NCBI GenBank assembly: GCA_015039315.1
Contig: WIDE01000006.1
Span: 180,117-244,116, forward strand
Direction: 5' to 3'
DNA from: Clavulina sp. PMI_390
Lineage: Eukaryota; Basidiomycota; Agaricomycetes; Cantharellales; Hydnaceae
Length of the DNA: 64,000 bases
Shown here piece after piece: positions 20,807 to 31,076 of the stretch; within the stretch, counting starts at the first letter, position 1; every line of letters starts with the position of its first letter. Below the pieces are notes generated by a model. That model searched no databases, had not been told where the DNA came from, and saw nothing but the letters and a program-made list of their open reading frames with translations. Position numbers and translations under genes: made by a program.

Positions 20807-23008
20807 ATGGCGGATGAAAAATTTGTACTGTAAATGGCGCCTATTCTTGTATTCATGAGTCATAACTAATATCCAGGCGAATCTCTCAGGTTGGGCCCTG
20901 CCACCCAATTCGTCTCTCATACTCGATTCCTCTTCACATTGAGATGTGTAAATCGTCCAAGCCTTTATCACTCGCTGCTGCTATTTCGTTTGGCCTCCCT
21001 TTCGCCGCAAGAACTACCCTCCACGTGCCCAGCAACCGAGAAGGATGAGTCAGGGTTGGCAGAAGACCTACCTGGCCACGATTCTTCGCTCCACACAAGC
21101 AACTCCACAATCAATCCTTCATCAAAATATGGGCAGATGTACGTGATGGAGTCTACTTGCCCTCATCTGGGTGCAGACCTCTCTCATGCCGACATAGAGG
21201 AGGGTCCCGAATCGGCCGTCGCTGGTTAGCAGGTCAACACCTTAGCTCTCCGCATAGCATGTCCTGAGATTTGAGAACTTCTAGTGTGCCCATGGCATAA
21301 ATATGACTTCGATTTGAAGACGGGACATAGCGATCACGGCATCCGAGCATGTACTTATGCTGTACAGCTCCGCCCGCAAACTCGTGAAGATCCCTCTCCC
21401 GCAGCTACGCCGTCAAAAGGAGGCGACCAAATTCTGGAAGTTTGGGTTGAAGCTCCGAGCCCTGATGCTTGGGAGGTTGTAGAGCTTCGACCAGTATCAG
21501 AAGGTGCATCACTATTTACAAAATAGCCTACCTGATGCCCCTAGTGCTAATTCATGGCCTCTCTATGTAGAGTTTGCGGATCCGCCGCCCATAATACCTA
21601 CTCCCACCACCTCTACTGCCCCCTTGGAACCAATATCTGATGCCGGCGCTGAGTCGCAAACATTACCGACGACACTATTAGAATGGTCAGTCTTAATTCT
21701 CAACACACCCAACCCGGATCGTAAGGTACGAGACTCGGTTTCATATGATGAAGAACAAGGATTCTCATCCAAGAGATCGTCGCAATAGGTGGAGAGGACA
21801 CGGCAGGCGATCGATGCCTTTAAGACTGGGAAGCTAAGATCGATTGGGCGATCTGGATCCAACGCTCCTTCACCTCCGGATGTGCCCCCGCGAGAGGCTG
21901 ATCTCCGAGTTGTCGCTCCTGGCAAGGTGGGGAAACGGGGAAAAGCTGGTAGGGCCTCTTTAGCCGTCTCTTCTTAGAAGTCCTTGAACGGAATTTGCTT
22001 GCAGGGAGCTTGAAGAGCCGGATAGTGATACTACACGCACTAGCGAATATTGAACAATGGGCGTGAGTGAGATTGGAACTTCACTGGAACCCACAGCCTG
22101 ATCTGATGGGATGTGGCTCCACAGGATCGACTTGGCGTACGTTGCATATCCAGTTACTGCTCCACTTTCGGTTGACGTCTGGGACTATTTCTACAATACT
22201 TACTCTTACAGCTGGGACATCATCGCTCGCTTCGCCAATGTCAAGATCAATGGTAAACCCCTGCCTCAACAATTCTTCTCTGACTGGACCAAAGTCGCCC
22301 AAGACGAGGCAAAGTATGTTCCTCTTTGCCCTAACCTCCTTGGATAGCGATTCTAACTACTGGATATGATGTCAGACACTTTTCTCTTCTCAGAAAGCGT
22401 CTCGAAGAACTTGGTTCTTCTTATGGAGAGCACACTGTTCACGCTGGCCTCTGGGAGTCTGCCCAAGAAACAGCGCACTCGCTTTCCGCACGCCTTGCCA
22501 TAATCCATCTCGTTCATGAAGCTCGGGGCCTCGATGTAAACCCTGCCACAATCCAAAAATTCAAGACAGCAGGAGATGTTGAAAGTGTCAAAGTATTAGA
22601 GGTAATCCACCATGATGAAATCACTGTGGGTCTCACCGATTGACGTCTGGAAGCGGTTCTGTCTAATCTAATCTATCTGTAGCACGTCACTGCTGGCCAT
22701 CGATGGCTATCCTGGGTCTGCGAACAGACTAATGAAGATCCCGTTGCAGTCTTTCGTGATCATGGTAAGAATCGCGCTAGGGATCGAGGCCATTGCATTC
22801 ACTGACTGATGACCCAACCCTGCCAGTCCGTCGTCATTTTAGCGGAGCAATCAAGGGTCCTTATAACATCGATGATCGGAAGAAGGCTGGCCTAACGCCT
22901 GATTTCTATGAGGATCTACAGGGAGAGCTTGGCTTCGGAGGTTTCGTCTTTCCACCGACCTCGGGGCAGACCGCTGCCACACCCGTTGGATACGAGGTTA
23001 CTCCTTGA
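20807..23008 (+). CDS. Rieske [2Fe-2S] domain fused to DUF455 ferritin-like domain
   Basis: 550 residues in ten exons: 20807-20829, 20890-21224, 21285-21503, 21571-21725, 21789-21948, 22005-22062, 22125-22313, 22376-22625, 22683-22764, 22827-23008. Start MADEKFVL is joined to LGPATQF by intron 1. The Rieske cluster ligands are C98-P-H100 and C121-P-W-H124 (STCPHLGADL and CPWHKYDFDL). The second half matches the DUF455 ferritin-like family: EAKHF, VHEARGLDVNPATI and EVIHHDEITHV supply the Glu/His pattern of a dinuclear metal site. A natural reading is an oxygen-activating metalloprotein whose electrons pass through its own ferredoxin domain; that is inference and no substrate is known. No targeting sequence is evident. 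The linker (about 150-290) is Pro/Ser-rich. Confidence 0.82.
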
Positions 23009-23395
23009 GTTTTGAAGGCTCGATTGACGGTTTCTGGCTGTGCTTAGAACCAGACCCTTTGTGATGATGGCATTTATATTCTTAGCATCCCATATCGAGT
23101 CCAGCAAAAATGTTGTTGTGCTACAAGGGATTATAGCAAACAGTGAATTGTATAGCAATAGCATATCTGGGTACTATATAAGATCTTTTACACTAAATTT
23201 AACCCGTCGTACATATTTAAGATCAAGAAATCACAGGACAATGCAAGAAGACAGATAGTCCGTATCTGGCTGGAGAGTTGCTTGAAGGGTATTCAGCCAC
23301 AAGGGAACAGAAAGCAGGAACCAAGAAAGAAAGAATCATATCGCCCGCGGCCACAGTCCAATGAAGGGTAAGAAGGAAATAACCAAGGGCGTTAC
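23009..23395. other. Convergent 3' region
   Basis: No gene seen. The 387 bases separate the stop codons of the Rieske-DUF455 gene (plus) and the SNF2 gene (minus). They are AT-rich around 23130-23230, as expected for overlapping 3' untranslated regions. Confidence 0.5.
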
Positions 23396-26300
23396 TCAGT
23401 CATCTTCACCCATCATTGTTGCCAAACCATTGTTGGCTTCATCCTCCACATGCTCGAAGACCTCGAATGCTGTCATCTCCGCCTTCTCTCTCTCGCCTTG
23501 TCCCCGTTCGAGTTTCCAGCCCTTGCCACGCTCTTCAAATACCGCTGGGCTACGGTCTAGTAGTTTCGCCAGCGCCTCATCGCTGATGAGCTCTTTGGCG
23601 AGAGTGGACTTGCCAGCTTCCCCATCCCCATCCTTATCTTCGGCAGAAGATACAATGTGGATCTTTTCAGACTCGAGGTGTAGCAGAGCGGCGGCCATCT
23701 CCGCGAGGGAGTCTTGCTTGAGGGCTGCTTTACCATGAGGTACCTTGAACTTGCCTGTTGATACTACGATCAGGACAGATTGTTGTCGAAAAAGAAAGCT
23801 GAACGAACCCTTCGCAATAACGAGCGCCTCGAGCTTGCGTTTCTCTCCCGAGCGTGCCATAATCTTTGTCTCCACAGAGTAGTTTGTCACGAGTCGGAAG
23901 ATGAGTACAGGGCGTGTCTGGCCAATACGATGGGCTCGGTCTTGCGCCTGCAAGTCCATTTGTGGGTTCTGTAGGCAGGTCATGTAAATTAGCATGTCGA
24001 GTTGCATCAAATAACACCAGCATTCAAATGACTGACCCAATCTTGATCATAGAAGATAACGGTGTCAGCCTCGACAAGGTTGATACCCAGCCCGCCGGCT
24101 CGTGTCGAGAGGAGGAACAGCCGTGGTGCATCTGGTCCATTCCCGCCATTGTTGAATCTGTCCATCTCCGCACGTCGGTCTGCAGGTCCTCGAGAGCCGT
24201 CAATTCGACATGTTGGCCAGCCCTTCTGGTCTTCTGCCCAGTCCTGTAAAATCGACGCAGAGGATGAGCTCACTTCAAGGCAGTGTGTGAGGGGCCAGGA
24301 GAACTGAAGTGAGATATCGCACCTGAATGATGTCGAGCATCCTCGTGAACTGGCTGAAGATCAAGACCTTGTGAGGCCTCTTCGTCTTGCGATCCACTTT
24401 CGCGTTCTTTCCGATCAAAGCTTCGAGAAGACGATTGAGAAGCATCATCTTCCCGCTAGCACGCTCGAGCTCCTTGCCAACAATCTCTTCCTGCGTATCG
24501 GGGTCCCGTGGCCAGAAAAACAAGAAGGGGTGTGCGCAGGTTTTACGGAGTTGCATAATCATGTTTTGCAGCGACATGTTGTTCACAGTCTTGACTATTA
24601 ACGACGGTTTGCGACGAAGGGGCAAGGGTAAGCGATCGAGTCCCACTGATCGGTTCGTGCAAAGATACATTGCAAAGCCAGGACTCACTTGCTTCCTTGA
24701 TTGCGAACTCTCTCCCCAACTCGGCTGCCGTTTTCTCTTTCTTCATCCTTCCTCTGGCCTGAACCGACTTCTTACCATCCTTTGCCGACTTTCCTGCCTC
24801 CCTTAGTGCAGCGTAAGCGGGCCTCAGGATCCCAATCTCCTCGAAATAATCCTCGTCGTCTTCCACAGTATCGTAATCAACGTTTGCGTCTCGTCGACGC
24901 AGGCGCATCTTCCGTCGACCGTCCTCATCTTCTTCTGATTCTGATGACTCGGACTCAGATGCTTCTGCAGCTGCTATGCGCTTCGTCGAGGTAGTACCAA
25001 AATTGCCTTCCTCGTCGATATTGTCAATGAGGTATTGCCGAACTTTTCGGGCGAGGATGGCCTAGGAAGCAACAAGAGGTTGGTGAAGGCCGGTGAGATG
25101 CCTGCAAGGATGCATACCTCATATAGGTCAACCTGGGGCCGCGTCAACGGGGCGTATAGGATATATTCCTTCTTCGGGGGAAGCTTATGCTCTACATCAG
25201 ACTTAAGTCTTCTCAAGAGGAACGGCTTGAGGATGCCATGAAGAGAGGTAATGATACGATGGGTGTGGTCTTGTGAAATCGTGGGTCCAGTAGAAGCATC
25301 AGGGTTTTCGGGATCTGCTGTGGGGAAATTGAACCACTATAATTGACTAAAATCAGTCACCCGGCATCTCATCAACAGGGTGAACATCTAACTCACTTGC
25401 TGGAATGAGTCAAGGTCGTTGAAGATGTCAGGGAGGATAAAGTTGAGAAGGGACCTAGAGATCAATATGGTGAATAACCTTGCTCTTTCTGGTTTCCCAA
25501 TTGCTCAGAATACTAACCAGAGCTCAGCCAGATTATTCTGCACGCAGAAGAATGATTAGAATGGAGCAGCGATTTCATGGTTCACGCAAACGTACATGCA
25601 GCGGCGTGCCAGTCAGAATCATGCGATTGGTGCTGGCATACTTCTTGATCTCCTGCATAAGCCTAAGGGAGAAGTCGTGATTTAGCCAGTGGACCTTTGT
25701 CAGTCAATCTTGGAACATACTTGCTGTCCATATTCTTCAGTCGGTGGCCTGTATGCAAAGAGAGACACTTCATTATTACTTATCGTGCATCCGATACTCG
25801 GTGAGCCGAGGGTAAATCTCTTGACACGAACCTTCGTCTACGATGATATACCTCCATTCGAATGGAGCCAAATGTGCACGATCCCGAATGATCATTTCAT
25901 ACGTCGTCAGGAAGACTGGCGTAGGGTCCATTCCGTTTGGAGTGTCCTGGACGGGTGCCGACGAGCCTTTCGAAGTTGACTTACGACCCTTCTTGGCAGC
26001 GTTAGCGGCCCCCCGACCTTGTGGAGTGGCAACGTGGGGCGAAGTTGCCTGAGAGAGGACGTCCTTGCGCAACTGGGCACGCTCTTCAGGTGTTCCATGA
26101 TAGACGCAGACTGGGATCTAGGACCAGGTAAGGTCAATAACTAGATAAAATGGAGGAGATCCAAAATGAAGACATACTGTTGGAGCAAACTTTTCAAATT
26201 CGCTTTGCCAGTTGTGAAGCACAGAGAGAGGGGCAACCACAAGAATTGGACCACGCGTTTTCCTGGCTTTGAGATGGGCAATGAACGCGATAGTTTGTAG

Positions 26301-27192
26301 TGTCTGGAATCAATTGGTCCACCATATCAGACACCATCTCATTAGGGGGACAAATGGAGCGCACCTTTCCCAGGCCCATCTCATCCGCCAATATACCATT
26401 GAGGCCATTCTCGTAAAGCGTCAACACTATCCATGGACATTCAGCATATCACAAAACATAGCAACACATAAGGACAACTCACTCCACTGGACTCCGTGCA
26501 ACTGATACTCCCTCAGCGGGACAGTGATCAAAGGAGGCTGCTTCAGCGTCGTCTTCGGCTCCACGCGCTCCTCCAACTCCTGCTCCACCTCATGCTCATC
26601 ATCATCATCTTCCTCCATCTCCTCTGCGCTCCGCTTCTTCGCTTTCCCTTTTCCCTTCCCCTTCCCCTTGATCGGAGTTTTGCTTGACGCCTTCTCCTTC
26701 TCTTTCTCTGCGCTCGCTTGGGCCCGTCGACGCGTTTCCTCCATCTTTTGCGACTCGGCAAGGCGCGTTGCGAGGATCTGGGAGTAGGTCATACTCTTGC
26801 TGAGAAGGAAATCCAGGCGCTTCAACTTGGCTTGCATTTCCTGGAGTGAGCGAGCAGAATAATTATGTTCATGCGTCAAAGGTTACGATTGTGTGGAGTA
26901 GGGTGGCATGATGATGCAGAACAGAAACAAGATGCATGTCAGTGTTCAGCGGTTCAAAGCGGTAAACGTCATCGGGGCGTCGATGGAATGCACAAATTGG
27001 ACGTACCTCTTCACTCGGCGCGTTCGCTCCGCCCTGCTCACGAGCCTTGGACGCGAGGCCCAACCTGCTAGCACCCGTACTGCTAGCAGGCCCAAGGGAC
27101 GTAGCTCTCGTCTCAGCCTCCGTCTCCTGGTCATAGTCGACTGGCACCAGTGTTGAAGCGCGAGTCCCTGAGCCAGAAGGCGACGAAGACAT
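23396..27192 (-). CDS. SNF2-family chromatin remodeller, Lsh/HELLS/Irc5 type
   Basis: ATP-dependent nuclear DNA translocase of 926 residues. Exons (low to high): 23396-23754, 23809-23968, 24037-24243, 24323-24594, 24689-25061, 25118-25336, 25397-25454, 25518-25537, 25596-25662, 25721-25748, 25832-26117, 26178-26303, 26365-26426, 26483-26840, 27007-27192. Helicase motifs in order: [11 protein letters not shown] (Q-motif region), [11 protein letters not shown] (motif I, ending near 202), [18 protein letters not shown] (motif II as DEGH), [18 protein letters not shown] (motif III), then [30 protein letters not shown] and [11 protein letters not shown] (motif VI). A coiled, Lys/Glu-rich segment with acidic stretches lies at about 110-170. 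A second acidic insertion ([15 protein letters not shown]) separates the two helicase lobes. Irc5/Lsh relatives act in DNA methylation, cohesin loading and repair; the specific role here is unknown. Exon 1-2 joining is the least certain part. Confidence 0.88.
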
Positions 27193-28111
27193 ATCAGATT
27201 CCGAGGGTTGGTTGTATCACACTGCTTTTGCGCGTTTTTGGATTGACAAAACGACTTGAGGCCGTGAACTTCGGTGCGCGCGTCGGGAAAGATAAGAAAT
27301 ATGTCGCAATTAGGTGTTTGCGGGGAGAGCGCGACAAGTGGGTTAAAGAACGAGGGTGGATGAGAGGGTGGTTTGTGTTTCAGGTTGAAGCGGGGCTGCA
27401 GTCGCTGAGTCACGGTATCAACAAAGACAAATAACGCGTTGGATCGGAGCCTCAAAACCTCGATTAGCGCGTCGCTCCAACGGGAAACGACGTGAGCATG
27501 AGATCACCATCCGAAGCGCTATATCCTAGTTCAGACATACAAGCCCTTTTGAAGTGCATATTTCATACGGGCTCATCAAGCTTCCAATATAAATTTCCTT
27601 GCTCTCGGCACAAGGCTATTTTGTCCAACTTGTTCACACGGTGGACAATCACAACGAGGAAAAGTGCGCGCAGGATCTATCATAACAGCACGAGAGTGCC
27701 AGTACCGTACAATAACATCAGGAGCGTATCGTTGTCGTAGTTCAGAGAGAAAGGAAATGCGATTTGATACAGAGGCAGGAATCGAGTCAAGGAATAGAGG
27801 ACAGGAAAAGACAGGCTGAGCACCGGGAAAGGTATAATGAAAAAGAGGGACCAACAAGGGAGGAAGCGGTCGGCGCGCACGGAAAAGCGAGGGGACAGGA
27901 AGCAATGCGGGTACACCAGAAAGAGAAGGCGAGGGACAACTACTATTGCAACAACGAAACACAATGCAGAAAACCAGGGGATAGTCGTACAACAACAATT
28001 TAATCTTTTCACTTCTTTCAAAACAGGATGCGGAAGGGGAGGAGATGATGAACCCATGCCGACGGACCGAACGCTCGCCGTGCGACGCAGATAGCAGGGG
28101 TTGAAACCCGC
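27193..28111. other. Intergenic stretch between TEF1 3' end and the SNF2 promoter
   Basis: No gene seen. Both neighbours are on the minus strand. The part near 28000-28111 should be the TEF1 3' untranslated region, and the part near 27193 is the SNF2 g-gene promoter side. Open frames on both strands at 27490-28090 have repetitive composition and no family resemblance. Confidence 0.5.
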
Positions 28112-30031
28112 TTACTTCTTCTTGGCAGCCTTCTCCGCAGCCTTGGTGACTAGAGAGAGAAGAAGAACGACGTGAGTAAATGAGAAAGTGGTATAAGAGA
28201 TCAGTGAACTAACCCTTGCCACCTTTGCCATCAGTCTTCTCAACCGACTTGATGACACCGACGGCAACGGTTTGCCTCATGTCACGGACGGCGAAACGAC
28301 CAAGAGGGGGGTACTCGTTGTAGCTCTCCACACACATTGGCTTGGAAGGAACGAGCTTGACGATAGCGGCATCACCAGACTTGACGAACTTGGGGGAGGC
28401 CTCCATGACCTTACCCGTTCGGCGATCGATCTTCTCGATGAGCTCGGAGAACTTGCAGGCAATGTGGGCAGTGTGGCAATCGAGGACGGGGGTGTAACCA
28501 GCACCGATCTGGCCGGGGTGGTTGAGGACGATGACCTGGGCGTTGAAGGAAGCAGCCTCCTTAGCGGGGTCGTTCTTAGAGTCAGAGCAGACGTTGCCAC
28601 GGCGGATATCCTTGACGGAGACGTTCCTGGAAAGTGAGGGAAAGGAATCGTCAGCACACTTGATGGCAACGGTAAAGAATAAAATAAGAAAAACCTACTT
28701 GACGTTGAAGCCGACGTTGTCACCTGGGACACCCTGCTCGAGCTGCTCGTGGTGCATTTCGACGGACTTGACTTCGGTGGTGACGTTGGTGGGGGCGAAA
28801 GCGACGATCATACCAGCCTTGATGATACCAGTCTCAACACGACCGACGGGGACTGTGCCGATACCACCGATCTTGTACACATCCTGGAGGGGAAGACGGA
28901 GGGGCTTGTCGGTGGGACGAGTGGGGGGCTCAATGGCATCAATGGCATCGAGCAGGGTCTTGCCCTTGACGACACCACCCTTGACCTCCTTGGTCCAGCC
29001 CTTGTACCACGGCATGCTATTCGATGGTGCATTGATGAGGGCGAGAGAAGCGAGATGAATGAAGTCAGAAAGTGGGGTCGACGGCCAAGAAATATAAACA
29101 CGTGACATACTTGACGGACTCCTCGAGCATGTTGTCACCGTGCCAGCCAGAGATGGGGACGAAGGCGACCTGCTTGGGGTTGAAGCCGACCTTCTTGATG
29201 AAGCCGCTGGTCTCCTTGATGATTTCGTTGAAGCGATCCTCAGACCACTACGGAAAAGCGAAGAATAAAACAAGGAGTGTGAGATCGAGCGTCAGAATGA
29301 CTGATGACAGTGTCCAACAAACCTTGGTGGTGTCCATCTTGTTGACGGCGACGATGAGCTGACGGACACCGAGGGTGAAGGCGAGGAGAGCGTGCTCGCG
29401 GGTCTGGCCATCCTTGGAGATACCAGCCTCGAACTCACCAGTACCACCGGCAATGATGAGAATGGCACAATCAGCCTGGGAGGTACCAGTGATCATGTTC
29501 TTGATGAAGTCACGGTGGCCAGGGGCATCGATGACCTGGGAAGGCGGGAAACAGAGTGGGATTAGCGTGGTGATTATCGATCAAAAGGATCGATGGCAGT
29601 GATGACTTACGGTAACCTCGTACTTGGGGGTCTCGAACTTCCAGAGAGCGATATCGATGGTGATACCACGCTCACGCTCGGCCTTCAGCTTGTCGAGCAC
29701 CCATGCTAGAGGGGAAGGAGGATCAGATCAGCGATCGGATTGGATCGACACGAGTGGCGATGAAAAAAAAAATCGAGTCAACTTACCGTACTTGAAGGAC
29801 GACTTGCCGAGTTCGGCAGCTTCCTTCTCGAACTTCTCGATAGTACGCTTATCGATACCACCGCACTTGTAGATCAAGTGACCAGTGGTGGTGGACTTGC
29901 CGGAATCGACGTGGCCGATAACTGGGTAGCGATGATGTGATGAAGGATCAGCCAACCAGGGAAGAAAAAATCGCGGAAAAGGCGCAAAACGACTTACCGA
30001 CGACGTTTACGTGAAGCTTATCTTTACCCAT
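28112..30031 (-). CDS. TEF1: Translation elongation factor 1-alpha
   Basis: GTPase that brings aminoacyl-tRNA to the ribosome, 460 residues, the standard eEF1A length. Exons (low to high): 28112-28149, 28214-28626, 28699-29016, 29111-29247, 29323-29535, 29611-29705, 29787-29921, 29998-30031. It starts [22 protein letters not shown], in which GHVDSGKST is the P-loop. Further motifs: [22 protein letters not shown] (G3), NKMD (G4), [10 protein letters not shown], and the Lys-rich end [10 protein letters not shown]. The eight exons join without gaps. It is likely very highly expressed; the promoter carries a TATA box at 30303-30310 and a probable 5' untranslated intron (30038-30247). The cytosolic role is certain from sequence identity to the family. 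Confidence 0.98.
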
Positions 30032-31076
30032 AGCGGTCTATGATATTTTTTTAGGTGATGAGAGCTGGTGGAAGGGACAGAAGAGATGCTCGTCAGTTGT
30101 GATGTTTGATTCGATCGATCGCATCGATGCCAGCGAGCACGTATGCGCTGGAATGCGATCGCAGAGGATCGCAGGCCATCGGTGCTTGCGCGGGGGAGCG
30201 CTCGCTGCTGTCTTGCGCAAGGGGGAGGACTGTAAAAAGGCACTCACGGGGGGATATGTGGCAGGAGGGAGGAAGAAAAAAAGTGGGTGTGACGGAACGT
30301 CACTTATATATAGCTGAAAAAATCCTTGTCCCCCCCTCCCCCGGTTCATCGGTGTAGTAGCGATGATTAAGCGATACATATTCCGTTCAAAAACGGAACT
30401 TCTTCAGTAAATTTTCTTTCTATTAATCTATGCGCATTTTTTCTTAATGGCGTCGTAAGCGTACACACAATCGACATGCCAAGGTTGAATGCCTCCGATC
30501 GGAAGCTTGTAAATCGATTTACACTTCAAAAAATACATGGAGAAAATCTCTAGGGGTGCTACAATAGTTTTTTTACACTCTCTTGGCTTTGCTCTATACG
30601 TTTTGAGAGACGACAATCGGACCTCATCGAAGGGTATACAACCACCAATACAAAGCTCCAAACACCCGTGCACGTGACCGTCAACGGGGTGCCAGTGGGT
30701 CGTCGCTGACCGCCACTGTCAAACCCCGTGTTTGTTGCGGACCATCTGGTTGCTGAGATACATATCTCAGCATCTTAACAGCTTGGACAGCCACTTTTGT
30801 ACGAATTTGCTTCCCCCTTTCTGTATCTTCCCTCCGACACCACCCGCGGGATCGCTCGCTCATTCACATCCCCTCGCTCCCACCTCGGCTTTGATTCTCA
30901 GCGTTTGACCGCCACGAAAAACCTCCCACACAAACCAGACGAATTGCAACAAAGCTCGCCCCGACCCCATCTCTGCTTGTCACCCACCATAATAAAAACA
31001 GTCTGCTTGTGCACTGTGCTCTTCTCCTCTGCGTGAGCGATCGAGCACGACCCAACTATTTTCGGCCGTGGATTCA
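30032..31076. promoter_or_regulatory. Divergent promoter region TEF1 / PAS-kinase-like gene
   Basis: About 1 kb between two divergent start codons. On the TEF1 side I see a TATA box (30303-30310), then a strong donor GTGAGT (30247-30242) and an acceptor CATAG ending at 30038, seven bases before the ATG, which together suggest a 5' untranslated intron of about 210 bases. The plus strand carries the C-rich run at about 30330-30343. On the kinase side, 30780-31060 is pyrimidine-rich, typical of a fungal leader. Intron and start sites are inferred. Confidence 0.55.
30303..30310 (-). promoter_or_regulatory. TATA box of TEF1
   Basis: Minus-strand TATATAAG inside CTATATATAAG, 272-279 bases upstream of the TEF1 ATG. 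With a start site about 30 bases downstream, the first exon would end at the GTGAGT donor at 30247. Confidence 0.6.

Noticed and set aside
27576..28057. Hydrophobic minus-strand open frames between TEF1 and the SNF2 gene
   Set aside because: Pyrimidine-rich sequence of the TEF1 3' region gives Leu/Phe/Ser/Pro-rich frames; no conserved motif or start context.
28272..29105. Long plus-strand open frames over TEF1
   Set aside because: They are antisense shadows of the strongly biased TEF1 codons.
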